Shown in pieces: positions 1 through 11,595 of a DNA stretch of 64,000 nucleotides. Source of the stretch: Undaria pinnatifida (Eukaryota > Sar > Phaeophyceae > Laminariales > Alariaceae); NCBI GenBank assembly GCA_012845835.1, contig JABAKD010000023.1, positions 18,453,027-18,517,026 of the forward strand, in the 5' to 3' direction. Below the pieces are notes generated by a model. That model was given only the letters and a program-made list of their open reading frames with translations. It did not search any database and was not told where the DNA came from. Within the stretch, counting starts at the first letter, position 1; each line of letters begins with the position of its first letter. The position numbers were made by a program, and so were the translations under genes.

Positions 1-990
1 AAGAATCGAGCTTGCAGTGGCAGACGCGGTAGTTGACAAACGCGGCAAGAGTCCAAATGATATAACGCCTGTCAGGGGCGCGGCATGTTTTTTTTCAGTT
101 TCTGATTCGGTACGCTATGGCCGAAGCTGCATTTGTACTGGTTGGTACTTCTGTGTTGCCGAAACAAAGACGGGGCTCTGTTTTCGATTTCGGTCGGATC
201 AAGGCGAAACCCACGACGGCGATTAAACTGCCATCTTCTCCAAAAAATAATTCACATCGGGTGACACTTGCCTCGAGAGGAGCCAACAAATGGGAGCATG
301 CTGAAACAAGGAACGACGTACAACAGTATGGGAGTCCAGCTATTATTATGAGGCCTGGTGGTTGGAGAATCTTCAATAATAGGAGAACCGCGAATGAACG
401 AAGGAAAATGGCGGGTGCTGTCGAGCTGGAGTTTCTGGTTGAAACTGGTATGGAAGTGCGTATGTGGGAGTTGAGTGGGGCGAGCAAGAAAGTATGTAAT
501 GCTGCAACTCGGGGACGTCGATTTCCAGTCACTGGTATCGGGTAAGCTGAGTAGCGCAAAACGGAACAGGTAGTCCACAGGTCACTGGATCATTTCCAAT
601 ATATTAACCTACTACCGTGGATTGGTAACTCTGTTTCGTAGTGCCTGTATTTATGCGTTTACGTACTGAAAACTCGTCTGAAATCGTTCGAGGTCGGCAT
701 GTACGTCTTCGCACGGTTACGAGATAAATATATATCAAATCATTCCTTGGTGTCATGTATTTTGGTCAGGAGTTTTTTGTCTCGGCCTAAGTATGCGATT
801 CGCGGAACTGGAATTCTCGGTCGAATATAGCTTGGTTCGAGCGCCGCCTTCGGGGGGCGGCTCCAACGCCCCTCGCCCTGCCGTGTCCGTTCCGCACATC
901 GACGTGAACGCGGACGGGTGCCGAGCGAGATGAGCGAGTGTCGAGGAGGAATTTTGGAAAAAACGTTGAATCTTAATGGCTGCAACGCCT
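1..990. other. Left edge, no supported gene
   Basis: A long open frame starts at a real ATG at 117 and runs to 545 on the plus strand (142 codons). An equally long frame covers the same bases on the minus strand, and neither shows a family I recognise. The mirrored openness argues for chance. Bases 835-960 are GC-rich and do not match other parts of the window that I noticed. I see no RNA gene or transposon end here. Confidence 0.3.
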
Positions 991-992
991 GA

Positions 993-1323
993 ATGATTTA
1001 CAAGATTGGCATCATTTCCAAACGGTACGTGATAATGTTTGGAATTTTGCGGTGGCATTTGCAACTTTTCGCTGTTTGGTCACAGATTGTGCACCAGGTA
1101 TGTTTAATTGCACGCGCCTGCATGATTTACGAGATTGACATCATTTCCAAACCGTACGTAATAATGTTTCCAAGAAATAGGTACTTGATAATGTTCGGAA
1201 TTTTGCGGTGGCATGTGCAACTTTTCGCTGTTTGGTTACAGATTGTGCACCAGGCATTTAATTGCACGCGCCTGGATGACTTACAAAATTGGCATCATTT
1301 ACAAACGACACTTGATAATGTTT
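993..1323. repeat. Tandem repeat, about 130-155 bp units
   Basis: Two units and part of a third. Each carries a block starting near ATTTACAAGATTGGCATCA (993, 1123, 1275), then GATAATGTTYGGAATTTTGC, then an ACAGATTGTGCACCAGG block. The units differ by scattered substitutions and a short insertion near 1170-1190, so this is an old local duplication. No coding potential is recognisable. Confidence 0.75.
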
Positions 1324-2955
1324 CCACATGAAAAAATTACATCTGCTTACAGAATACGCACATGAAGAAATTACATCTGCTACAGTCTGATAAGATATTT
1401 GTACAACAACGACGGACAACCTACCAAAAGAAATGAACAAATAACGCGTGAGCGATGGCGTGCTTTTCGTGGACGAATGTGCATACTACGACGTCTATCT
1501 GCGAAAGGGTACCTACGGCTGGCAACGAAAACGGGAATACAACTTTATCAGGAAGCAAAATTAGACGGACACCCTTCACGAACAAATAAAATATCTCCTA
1601 GACAACGTACATGAGGCAAATGACCAGCCGAATTGCGACCGCGCAACTAATTTTTAGATCTTTTCTTCTGGTGTTATACCGGTAGTAGATCGCTCTAATA
1701 ATTCGGCTTTTATATTATGTTGCGTTTGGTGCTGTTGGAGTGTTCCATCATTTTGAGCGTGCTTGGTCTGCAGGTACAGATTGGCTCAAAACCGTTCCTT
1801 TGCGCGACCTTACGCAAAAACATTCTGGAGGAGGAGCTACTACGAGTACCTGTATGAAGAATGTGTATAAAATAACTTCGTCGGGTGAATGCGCACATGA
1901 AAAAATTACATCTGCTTACAGAATACGCACATGAAGAAATTACATCTGCTACAGTCTGATAAGATATTTGTACAACAACGACGGACAACCCACCAAAAGA
2001 AATGAACAAATAACGCGCGAGCGATGGCGTGCTTTTCGTAGACGAATGTGCATACTACGACATCTATCTGCGAAAGGGTACCTACGGCTGGCAACGAAAA
2101 CGGGAATACAACTTTATCAGGAAGCAAAATTAGACGGACACCCTTCACGAACAAATAAAATATCTCCTAGACAACGTACATGACGCAAATGACCAGCCGA
2201 ATTGCGACCGCGCAAATAATTACTAGATCTTTTCTTCTGGTGTTATACCAGTAGTAGATCGCTTTAATAATTCGGCTTTTATATTTTATTGCGTTTGGTG
2301 CTGTTGGAGTGTTCCATCATGTTGAGCGAGCTTGATCTGCAGGTACAGATTGGCTTAAAACCGTTCCCTTGTGCGACCTTACGCAAAAACATTCTGGAGG
2401 AGCTACTAACTGTATGAAGAATGTGTATAAATTAACTTCGTCGGGTGAAAACGCACATGAAAAAATCACATCTGCTACAGTTTGATAAGGTATAAATACG
2501 TGGAAGTGTGGTGAGCTAAAGCTTTATTTTTCCTCATCCGCCGGAGGATAAAAAAAAAAAGAAAAAAAAAGTTATTAGTACAACCACGACGTAGTATAAA
2601 TACCTTGGTCGGGTGAATACGCACATGAAGAAATTACATCTGCTACAGTCTGATAAGATATTTGTACAACAACGACGGACAACCTACCAAAAGAAATAAA
2701 CAAATAACGCGTGAGCGATGGCGTGCTTTTCGTAGACGAATGTGCATATTGCGACATCTATCTGCGAAAGGGTACCTAAGGCTGGCAACGAAAACGGGAA
2801 TACAAATTTATTAGGAAGCAAAATTGGACGAACAAATAAAATATCTCCTAGACAACGTACATGACGCAAATGACCAGCCGAATTGCGACCGCGCAATTAA
2901 TTACCAGATATTTTCTTCTGGTGTTATGCCAGTAGTAGATCGCTCTAATAATTAG
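1324..2955. repeat. Tandem array with 569-bp period
   Basis: Unit 1 is about 1324-1892, unit 2 about 1893-2455, and a partial unit 3 about 2598-2953. The block beginning GAAATGAACAAATAACGCG lies at 1425, 1994 and, with T for G, at about 2692. The first two are 569 bp apart; the third spacing is enlarged by the poly-A-tailed insertion at 2494-2570. Each unit also contains a smaller direct repeat, ACATGAARAAATTACATCTG. Frames of about 70 codons recur in each unit only because the DNA is repeated. Confidence 0.85.
2494..2570 (+). repeat. Poly-A-tailed hairpin retroposon, copy 1
   Basis: A short conserved block, about 58 bp, ends in the near-palindrome ATCCGCCGGAGGAT followed by about 20 mostly A bases. 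A second copy in reverse orientation (57096-57171) shares the block and is also followed on its own strand by a homopolymer of A. A fragment lies at about 10357-10380. A constant body plus variable A tail suggests a retroposed RNA 3' end or a truncated SINE. It interrupts the 569-bp tandem array. The source RNA is not recognised, and I found no clear target duplication. Confidence 0.5.
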
Positions 2956-3325
2956 AATATTGGCGACAATTTGAGATTTGGAATTACTCCGCATGATGTA
3001 TACTTCTCTTCCGTGTTTCTTTTTTTTTGTTCCTGCAAGTTAAGTTGTCTCGTGTTCCATCCTGGATGCATCGGTCATGTGCTTCATATTAGGGGTTATC
3101 CCCTTTCCAGGCGCCTATGATCCGTGATTTCGACGTGGTGGTTGTAGTGCATGCGTAAGATAGTGTTGGCATTTGTCTGCTTTTGGTTGCTTCTAGTGTT
3201 TGGGACTTGGTGGTTTTTTGGGGTTATAATATAATACTATCAGTACTTTGAATTCTGGCGCAGCAAACTGCGTCTTTTGCGCACTCCCGTCGAGCCAATG
3301 TTTTCGGAAGATGTGCCGTTTAACA
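2956..3325. other. Unannotated spacer
   Basis: T-rich sequence without a recognisable frame, RNA gene or repeat match elsewhere in the window. A TTATAATATAATACT stretch lies near 3224-3240. Confidence 0.3.
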
Positions 3326-4020
3326 TTGCAAGTATTTAAGTTGTTTAACATTGCAAGTATTTAAGTTGTTTTGGGACCTACCTTCCACCGAGTCGGGGGC
3401 TGTTAGTGATAGTGGTACGGTTTCAAACTGGTCTAGGATTATTTTGTTTTCCTTGTGTGAGGCTCGATTACCCCTCTTCCCGTTTAGCGTGCCTTGTTTC
3501 TGGTGTTAATTTTGCTGCGAGTTGAAAGTACCAATTGGATCGAGGGCATTCTATATCCCCTTTAGGGATCCTCTCTAAGTGAGTTCTTCGTACATTGTGC
3601 AAGTAAGCCCGGAGAACCCATCGTGTATCTCACGCCGACTCGGAGAGCTATTTTGTGACTATGGTACGATCAAGTACTGATTTGTCATACGGATTAAGTT
3701 GTTTTGGGGCGTACCCTTTCACACTAGGATTATTTTTCTATATCCCCTTTAGGGCTCCTGTGAGTTCTTCGTACATTGTGCAAGTAAGCCCGGAGGACCC
3801 ATCGTGTATCTCACGCCGAGTCGGAGAGCTGTTGTGTGACTATGGTACGATCAAATACTGATCTGTTATACGGATTAAGTTGTTTTGGGGCCCACCTTCC
3901 ACCGAGTCGGGGGCTGTTAGTGATAGTGGTACGATTTCATACCGGTCTGGGATTATTTTGTTTGTCTTGTGCGAGGCTTGAATATCCCCCTTTTCCAGTT
4001 TAGCTTGCCATTTCTCTGTA
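3326..4020. repeat. Complex tandem duplication
   Basis: A block starting GTTGTTTTGGGRCC and containing ACCTTCCACCGAGTCGGGGG occurs at about 3365-3500 and again at 3880-4015. A second block starting GTGAGTTCTTCGTACATTG occurs at about 3581-3710 and 3762-3890. A 25-bp direct duplication sits at 3320-3370. The nesting indicates at least two rounds of local duplication. I see no coding frame preserved across the copies. Confidence 0.75.
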
Positions 4021-5640
4021 AGTTGTCTTCCTGCAGTGTCGTCTTTAGTTATTTTCTGTGAGTGAGTTCTTCGTATATTTTGGAAACAAACATGTCTTCG
4101 TCTACTGCGGGAGTGAACACCGAGGGGTTTTCCAAGGCACAATTAACGACGCCTTCCTTTTCCCCTTTCGTAAATTAAACATTTTCAACCATCCGTCCGA
4201 TAACTTTTTTATTGATGCCATGTCTTTCGCCTCGAAGTTATCAAATTCTCCTTTCGGCATTATTTCTGTCCTATTTCACTTGGCAGCGGTTTTAGTAACA
4301 CCTATGGTTGCTTCCTTAGTTTATATGTTTTCCTTTAATCAGTAAACCTTTAGAACCTCATGTTCGTATTAAACTCTTGGCATTACTTTAAGCTTCAATT
4401 TCTTTATTACTACAACTTATTTCGTCGAATGTTACCCTTCCTCACCCAAAGAATGGCGCCATGGAATGTCAAATTATCTTTAGAACCTCAATCCAACAGC
4501 TACAACTTTTTCCCCTTTTTCTCGTCCGAATGCCGCCCTGCCCTACCCGAAGCATGGGCGCCGGCAAATGCCGGCGCCCATGCGGGGCCCTTGTATTTAT
4601 AGTAATGCTTCAAAGAGATGTCGGAGGAGCTTTCCGAATGCTGCATCCGATTGTTGGCTGCTGATAATGAACTACTATTGTCGTCGTGAGATAAAAATCA
4701 CGTGCCCTAGAGTTTTTTCAACGTTTGCACATATGTGCTTGAGATGACGTCATAGTTGCTTTCAAGGTGGCCAGTGACATAACGTGTTTGTTGTGAGGCA
4801 TTCTTTGTGTTTACTTTTTAGCGCAGGTTTGTGCAATCTGTCTAACACACTGCTCAGTAGGTTACGTGTATACAACGCATCCCTGTGGCATGCTGTTTCC
4901 GTCTAATTGTGCTTACAATTCCAGTCTTTTAAGGCGGCCCTGCTTAGTTCGCTGGCTGGGAGAATGACCCTCGAAATATTTGCAACTATAATTGTACTTT
5001 TTTCGGTGGCTTTCAGTGTTCAGATATCTTGCGGTTGTTTACTGCATGCGTTTGTTGTAGGTTTTAATCTGGACGCTGTATCTGTTTTATATGATGGAGG
5101 CATTTTGTGTTGTGGGGGTAATACATTTAGTTATGATATTCCATGAACGAGTAGCTTTTGCTGCATGCTTTTCACGTGATGTTACTGTACTTCATTGGGT
5201 GAGTGGGGGGGATTCCTGGTGTTTTGCCGTGGATATGCCGCCTGTCTCTTCCTTATTATTTGGCAGCTTTCCCCAAGTCCCTCCGGACCTTTGGGTTACT
5301 TTGGGGGGAGTATTGTGGCGTCTGGGGGCGATACTCTGGCATATCCACGGGTTTTGTACTGATACGCAGGCATGAAAGTTCTTGCGTGAACCGCATCATG
5401 TAACCGCTATTGGGAATCTCGCCGACTACGAGGCTTATAATTCACTCTGTTTTCTGAGGTTGCCCTTCGATACGAGCCCTCCTACTGAGCCGAGTGTTGC
5501 AGCGATGCTGGCCTCGGGCTCCTGCTTGGTTCAGGGGTGTAGGCGTTGTGATGTGGGTGGCTAACCTCTACGCGAAGGCACCATGGTCCGTAAATACGAC
5601 GATCGGTTTGTTGTTCATGTAAATACGAAAACGTCATTTA
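4021..5640. other. Unannotated T-rich region
   Basis: Several overlapping frames of 60-95 codons are rich in Phe, Leu and Cys, as expected from T-rich non-coding DNA. A hydrophobic frame at 4058-4345 has no recognisable family. No RNA gene or transposon end is seen. Confidence 0.25.
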
Positions 5641-5794
5641 TATTTACGTACGTTTAGGACACTGCATGAGAAACGAATTTTCAGGCGCCGCAAACTCTTC
5701 TTTGCCCCACGTGCACAAGCGTTGCCCGCTACCGCAGCAGGCGCAAAGGCCCGGGACCGTGGATAATAATCCGTTGCTTGCTAGTGTTGCAGTC

Positions 5795-5829
5795 TGGTGG
5801 TGGTGGTGGTGGTGGTGGTGGTGGTGGTG
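5795..5829. repeat. TGG microsatellite
   Basis: About twelve uninterrupted TGG triplets inside repeat family N. Related copies at about 6520-6540 and, reversed, near 54750-54820 have shorter tracts, so length varies between copies. Confidence 0.9.
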
Positions 5830-6154
5830 ATGCTTCTGTGGAATGGGTGTGCACTTAAACCAACACACAACTACCCGTGTCTCTTGAGCCAGGCGAGGGT
5901 TCGGAATTATACTTGATTTCAGAATGGGCTTTTGGGCTTTTCACGTATGTACACGGAGGAGTGCTCCTCAGCTGTGCTTTTGACTTTAAGTGAACCCCCC
6001 CCCCAGTCCTCTGCTGCTGGCAACCGCGATGGCCTTTGACCACGCAAGAGGAACTGCTACTTGCTGGTGTTGTAGTCCGGTTGTGGTGGTGGCGCACCTT
6101 TCTCGCGGACGTACCAACACGCTCGAGCTAAGGGTGGGGACAATACTGCAGGGA

Positions 6155-6300
6155 GGGGCGTCTCGTCGTGCTCGCGCTCTTGTGCTCGTGCTGGAGTGCT
6201 GGAGTATTGGTGAGTGCTCGATTGCTCGAGTGTTCATCGTGCTCACGTGCTCGTCGTGCTGGATCGCTCACGAGCACGAGTGCACGTGCTCGACTGTTAC
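6155..6300. repeat. GCTCG-rich minisatellite, locus 1
   Basis: Degenerate short units built from GCTCGTGCTCGAGTGCTCG-like words. The same composition recurs at 9358-9720, 27095-27350 and 28385-28585. The XhoI-like palindrome CTCGAG alternates with GAGCACGAG on the opposite strand, so the tract can fold back on itself. No coding role is supported. Confidence 0.75.
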
Positions 6301-6830
6301 GCATAACTTTTTCCGGAAATATAACGAACGCCTTGGTATTCATGTTAGTAAGAAAACGGTCTTTATGTTGACGTAAAGTTTGGACAGTACGTGAGACACG
6401 AAATGTTATGCCCCGCAAATTCAGCTTTACCCCGCGCACACAGGGGTTGCCCGCTACCGTAGCAGGCGCAAAGGCCCAGGACCGCGGATAATAACCTGTT
6501 GTTTGCTAGTGTTGGAGCCTGGGGGTGGTGGTGGTGGTGCTTCTGTGGAGTGGGTATACACGCAAGTAAGCACACAACTAGCTGTGTTTGAATAGCCAGG
6601 TGAGGGTTTGGAATGATACTTGATTTCAGAATGAACTTTTGGGTTTTTCACGTACGTACGCAGAGGAGTGTGCTCGTAGCAGGTATGCAGCTTTTTGAAT
6701 TTGAATGAACTTCCCCAGTCCTCTGCTGCTGGCAACCGCAAGGGCCCGAGACCACGGAAAAAAAACTGCTACTTGCTGGTGTTGTAGTTTGGCAGTGGTG
6801 GTGGGTATGGTGGTGGTGCTGTCGCTATGG

Positions 6831-7049
6831 CGTAGTCACTCGCGAGTACACGACCTGCTTTGAAAGACGGTCGTTTGGGCCACCGGCTTCAACTTCAAAT
6901 ATCTGAGCGGCTGAGCTGCTCGTATCTATTACCTCTCGCGTGTGCAACCGTGTACGTGGGCTATCTCTCGTCAAGTCAGCCGTCTCAACCCCAAAACAAA
7001 TAAATCGATCCATGCGATTGTTTTTACTCCGCATGGAGGCCGTTCCATC
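6831..7049. other. Unannotated spacer
   Basis: Short non-repetitive stretch between family N and family C repeats. No feature recognised. Confidence 0.3.
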
Positions 7050-7990
7050 CCACCTACATTACCAAAAAATCGATACGGGGGCTACTTAATTTTCAGGGGC
7101 TCCACCCGGGGGCCGGCGACAATTTTACATGTTGCAATTTTGTTGTTCTTTCTGTGATTGCTCTTTTAATATTAGTGCTGTCCAGTGATTGATGCTTCTA
7201 TTTTCGTCCAAATCACAAAACCGAAAACATTCGATACGTACCACTCGTTGCTTTTGCAAGGGCTCCTCATGGGGGGCGCCGATCAGTCTTTGATTCTTGC
7301 ATTTTTGTGTTTTCCCTTTGCTCTAGTGCTGCTGTGAAGAGACTGTTGCTGCTGCGCGATGTTGCTACTGTTCTGCTGCGTATAAATCACATATCAGGTA
7401 CCAGGTACATGTTATGTTTTAAAGGCTCCGCATGGGTGGCGGTGAATTTGTTTGCATTTTCAAATTGCGTCCTTTAGTTGATTTCTGTTGTTCCCAGTAG
7501 CCGTTTATACAAAATGTGTGGTGCATCAGGTTTTTGCTACCTTCGTTTTTTTATAATCAACGATTATTTTCCCGTCATTTCAAATGTTTTTTTAAGAAGG
7601 CCTTTTACACACAGAGCTTCCACATTCCTGCGCTGTGCAACACGCAGGTACCAGGTATGTACGCAGGTACGTACGCGTGTGAGTTCTTATGCGTAGTAGC
7701 TGTTGTACCAAGATACTACGTACGTCCCTGTATCAAGAGGGGATGTGGTGGACATCGAGTGCAGAACGGAGATCGAGCCCACACAGGCGGGAAAGCTTGG
7801 TCTTGCCCTCGAGGGATCGCCCGATCGGTCGGCTACGGGGCCCCGGTCGCTCGGTCGCTCCACCTCGGTCTTTGAGCTTTGATTGATATCGTCCGACTCC
7901 TTGAGACCTCGACCGTTCTCACGTTTCAACCCACACCCCCCTACTGCATGCCAGCGTGCGTCACTCCGCTGGAAACACCCCACTCCCGAA
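7050..7990 (+). repeat. Dispersed repeat family C, copy 1
   Basis: Matches 28700-29975 in the same order and orientation. Shared blocks are GTGATTGCT..TTAATA, CAAGGGCTCCRCATGG, a TACGTACGCGTGTG-type segment, CTCGACCGTYC, and a terminal block reading GGCATGCCAGC..GCGTCAC followed by GGGAGCCTTGT. The copies are diverged and of different length (about 0.94 versus 1.27 kb). No protein domain is recognisable, so this could be a non-autonomous element or an LTR fragment. Confidence 0.6.
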
Positions 7991-8345
7991 ACGGGAGCCT
8001 TGTAACATCGCCCTCGCCCCGTGGCCCGTGCGGCGCGCTCTCAAATCCGAAAAGGTCTGGTCGAGTTTCGCGCGCGCACCCGCCCGCCCCCCCCCGCCCC
8101 TCCCTCTCGTCGCGCCCGAGCGGGCCGCGCGAAGGTCAGCGCATACGCGAGGAATGCCCCACCGCTCGCACGCATCTGCCCAATGAGCAACGAGTGCCGA
8201 TTCACCCCGCGCATCAAAGATCCTGCCGGCACGATCGAGCCTCGCGCAGAGCCGCGGCGAGGAGTCAGGGCAAGCACAAACAACAAGCGACGCAAGGACC
8301 CCCCCCCCCCCCCCCATCTTAGTACCCGCACACGAGATCACGCGC
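7930..8345. other. GC-rich island with poly-C runs
   Basis: Strongly GC- and CpG-rich, with C runs near 8088-8100 and 8300-8315. Open frames exist on both strands and in several phases, which is usual for stop-poor GC-rich DNA and does not show coding. It could be an unmethylated CpG island near an unseen promoter. I could not find a plausible start or splice signal that favours one frame. Confidence 0.35.
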
Positions 8346-9357
8346 GACGTCGAGCATCGTTCCGGGCATAAAAATCAACTCGCCTTCTCGGGCTCAGCAG
8401 CACTGTTGCTGTGCACCCTTCCCTCGAGTGCACCAACACGCTCGAGCTGAAGGCGGGGAGCAGGTTGCAGGGAGGGGCCTCTGGCGCGCAGAAAGTCTGC
8501 CTGGGTTGCCGCGTGCCGAAAATTTGTGCCTTCATACGGTCCGGCACATCATGATGTAAAGCATATCATGTACCTTACCTTCCCGTGCACGCACAAAATT
8601 CCCTAGGAGCCGTGACCACGGGTGCGAAACCCTTCCCAAGTGTAATGGAGCGCCCTCCGTAGAAGGATAATTTATAGATTCGACGTGAAACCATGTCATG
8701 GTCGAGGTGAAACCACGTGATATTATATGTCATATTCACGTCAAGGCCATCATAGATGGGCGATAGTGTAGGTGATGATGATGAGACAAGCAGGACGCCC
8801 ATCATCTCACTACCCTGCACTACCCCGCGTTACCCTGCATTACCCTGCACCACCGTTCTTTAATCTACTTAGCCCAGTTATGTCTGTCTTTCAGTATTCT
8901 TATGTAGGAAAATGATGCATAAAAGCTTTTGAATCTATCCAGCGAGCCATGAGGAGAGACCAACCAAAGACACCGGACCCCATGAGGGGCACGCTTCCCA
9001 ACAACGACCCACCACGCATCCCCCACTCGGAGTACCATCACACGAGGCCGAACGCGCAGCAGGGGACAAGTCTCCTCGACTCAGAAAGCTCGGGGCTGTC
9101 TATCTCCGTCGCGACTTGGCACATATCGGCCGAGCGAGGGTGGCGGAGGCTAGGGTGCTCGTTGCAAGGTGGAGCTCGAAAACAAACTTGAAACATTACG
9201 CCATGGGTGTCAATATAAGATCCAATTGGCTTCCAAGATACAGACAATTCGGTTCTTATCTTTTTTACGGACCCGAGGTGTGCAAGTTGTTACCCATTCT
9301 ACTGTTGCTATTTTTCTTGGTAACACCTCGCATTGGATGCCTGTTGCACCTCGTGGT
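8346..9357. other. Mostly unannotated; short repeat matches
   Basis: Bases 8433-8485 repeat the block at about 6115-6165 (CCAACACGCTCGAGCT, then GCAGGGAGGGGC). Bases 8812-8853 are a short TACCCTGCAY tandem repeat. Bases about 9090-9150 match, in reverse, the segment near 23416-23470 inside the 917-bp duplication. Otherwise no feature is supported. Confidence 0.45.
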
Positions 9358-9720
9358 CATGGTCGAGTGCTGGTGCTCGCGTGCTCGAGTGTTCGTCATG
9401 CTTGAGTGCTTGTGCTCGCTCGCGCTCGCGTTCGAATGCTCTCATGCTCGTGCTTGTGCTCGAGTGTTCAAGTGCTCGAGTGTTATTGGGTGCTCGAGTA
9501 CTCGAGTGTTGATCGTGCTCGTGCTCTCGTACTCGTACTCGTGCTCGAGTGCTTGAGTGTTGGTAAGTGCTAGATTACTGGAGTGCTCGATTGCTCGTGT
9601 GCTCGGGTTTTAATCGTGCCCGAGTGCTCGTGCTCATGTGCTCGTCGTCCTCGACTGCTCACGATCACGTTCAGGAGCATTCAAGCGCGAGCACGAGAGC
9701 AGTGGAGCAGGAGCACATTG
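9358..9720. repeat. GCTCG-rich minisatellite, locus 2
   Basis: The longest of the four tracts, about 360 bp of degenerate GAGTGCTCGTGCTCG units. It ends with the inverse word pattern (GAGCACGAGAGCA...). Downstream, CATTATCATAGTACACAGTAC at about 9750 resembles ATGATGATAGTACGCAGTAC after locus 3 (about 27383), so the tract is part of a larger dispersed unit. Confidence 0.8.
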
Positions 9721-9770
9721 GAATATGAAACTTCCACTAGTAAGCTCAATACATTATCATAGTACACAGT

Positions 9771-9955
9771 ACAAGGGGGCTTCGCCGGCGGCCGAGTAAG
9801 GATCGCCGTCGAAGCAAATGCCCGCAGGCAACGAAAATAAAACGGCAAACGACAGTTTACGATGCTGAGGGCTGCTTATCCCGGGCCTGTGAATTGTTCG
9901 TCTATTCCCGCACGGATCGAATAGTGATGGCAATAAGCCCGGTTAGGGATAAAAC
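9771..9955 (+). repeat. Dispersed repeat family D, copy 1
   Basis: Begins ACAAGGGGGCTTCGCCGGCG and matches 13450-13610 in order and orientation: AAGCAAATGCCC, GCAAACG.CAGTTTACGAT, and CGGATCGAATAGTGATGG near the 3' end. Several substitutions and small indels separate the copies. A short non-autonomous element is possible, but I did not find terminal inverted repeats. Confidence 0.75.
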
Positions 9956-10830
9956 TTGTACGATTAACACGATACAGTTTGCTAAAGAGTAACACGATGT
10001 TATGGTGTTTCTCGAACGTTTGCCCTATAAAATACTTGACAAGCCGTTCAAAGCTACATCGTTTGAGCTTTCGTTTGTGTCAATCAACGTTCGTTTGGGG
10101 TGGGTCCCGAGATTGCATCGTTCAGCTCTACATCGGCCCGCTACAAATTTAACCAATGCATGCATTAATTCGTGGCACGCTATCACAACGATAATGGTGG
10201 TTTTGATTCATATAATTGTGATACGCTCATTTTTGCATTGCGTAACGGTCTGACCAAAAAATCAAGCATGCATTCGTTATTTCGCCATTACGCGATATAC
10301 GCCGACATACGGCGACATCGCTCTTCGTCTCAAACACGATGGGAAAACATAAATGCTCTTTTATCCTCCGGCGGTTGGGAACAAAATATCACTCTACTAC
10401 GGGTGCAGAGTAGGCAACGAAAGGATGCTGTGCCGGTAGTAGTATTAGTGGTGCCGCTGTGGTGCCAGTTGAGTCGTGCCGGTTGCCTGGTAAAGGTGCG
10501 TGAATAACGGCATCGCATAGCTGGGAACTACCTGTAGTAATAACCTGTAGTAGTACTGAAGTAGTGATATTATAGTTGCCGGTATAGGGCCTGTATTTCC
10601 TGCTGGCACAGGGCGGCACCAACTTCAGCGGGACCACTATAATACGACGACTACTACTACTGCTACTGTGCTGCTCTTACGTACTGTACTGGGGTAAGAT
10701 ACTAATGTGCACGTCGCGCTAATTATATACAGAAGGGATCGAGACGACACGGGGGCAATACTCCGTACTTTCCGAGGGCATTATCGATCAACAGCAACAC
10801 CAGCGAGGCAGTGGCACGGACATTGGTTGT
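9956..10830. other. Unannotated region
   Basis: No gene recognised. Bases 10357-10380 contain TTTATCCTCCGGCGG, a fragment of the poly-A-tailed hairpin repeat. A CTACTACTACTGCTACTG run lies near 10644-10665. Confidence 0.3.
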
Positions 10831-11335
10831 GCTGGATGTAGATGGGTGGGAGGCATGTTGTTCTCACATGCGCTCGCATATTAAAATTCGTGGTTGCAGG
10901 ACGGGCTCGAGTCACCCTAGAGTGAAAGAATGTCCGAGGGAAAAACAAAACAAACAAAGGAAAAGTGGTACATACGAACACGTGTGTATCACACCTTAAG
11001 CGATTCATGCATCCGCTTAAAAAATTAAAAAACGTTTTCGGAAGTCACCCTACGTGCGTGCCGGGCCTCTACTGGTACATATGATACGTTTTAGTACTCG
11101 CATCTGAAACCAACTAAACCGCATGCCACCGAGGAAAAAACATGTTGTTGTTATCGCATTTACTCGCATAATCAACTCCGTGGTAACAGGGTAGGCTCCA
11201 GCCAATCTGGAGTGGAAGAACACCCGACCCAAGAAAAAAACAAAGCTAACTAAAAGTGGTACGCGAATGTCATGGCTAAAGCATTTCATGCATCCGCAAA
11301 AAAAAAGAAAAAATGAAATCGGAAGTACTACACGT
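10831..11335 (+). repeat. Repeat family E, two tandem copies
   Basis: Two units about 300 bp apart share CATGTTGTT..CGCAT, CGTGGT.RCAGG..GGCTC, AGTGGAAGAA/AGTGAAAGAA, AAAAGTGGTAC and GATTCATGCATCCGC followed by an A-rich run. Related segments lie in family G (12880-12990 and 26590-26700) and at about 61515-61620. The A-rich ends could be retroposon tails. There is no protein-coding evidence. Confidence 0.6.
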
Positions 11336-11356
11336 ACTTACTGCCGGAAGCACTGT

Positions 11357-11595
11357 TTTAATCTCGGTGTGGATTTCTTTTTTTGCTAGAGACCAAGTGT
11401 TGAGTGAGGGCGCTTTATAGCGTGTGGGTAAGCACTAGGTACAATTGGATGCAAATGGACGAAGGAGGAACATGCCGAATTATTTTCGTGACAAAAATGA
11501 AGCGCGTAGTAGTGGAGAGGGGGGAGAAGAGCCTGCCTTGTTACCACGGGTCTGAGTTATGTCTAGGGAGGGAGAAGGAGAAATGGCAATAGCCT
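11357..11595 (+). repeat. Dispersed repeat family F, copy 1
   Basis: Shares ATCTCGGTGTGG, GAGACCAA, GGGCGCTTTATAGCG, GGGTAAGCAC, a CGAYG.GGAAGAA block and CACGGGTCTGAGTTATGTC with 12260-12485, and the 3' half with 30050-30215. The 3' half is the better conserved part. Function is unknown. Confidence 0.7.

Larger units (their letters stand above)
5645..6830. repeat. Duplicated GGT-microsatellite repeat (family N, copies 1 and 2)
   Basis: Two direct units are offset by about 0.71-0.73 kb. Shared blocks include GTTGCCCGCTACCG (5721 and 6446), GCGCAAAGGCCC, a TGG-repeat block, GGAATGGGTGT/GGAGTGGGTAT and CAGTCCTCTGCTGCTGGCAA (6004 and 6716). Copy 1 has a pure TGG microsatellite at 5795-5829; copy 2 has only a few triplets. 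An inverted third copy is at about 54630-54910. The long His run in one translated frame is a by-product of the microsatellite. Confidence 0.8.

Noticed and set aside
117-545. 142-codon plus-strand ORF near the left edge
   Set aside because: A 154-codon frame covers the same bases on the other strand, no family is recognisable and no splice context favours either; recorded only as an uncertain region.
5644-5868. Poly-His protein
   Set aside because: Produced by the TGG microsatellite read on the minus strand; related copies do not keep the frame.
7956-8371. Several 75-145-codon frames in the GC-rich island
   Set aside because: Open frames exist on both strands and in several phases, as expected for stop-poor GC-rich DNA, with no splice or start evidence for one.
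9358-9720. CRISPR array
   Set aside because: Units are short, degenerate and contiguous without unique spacers, and the sequence is eukaryotic.
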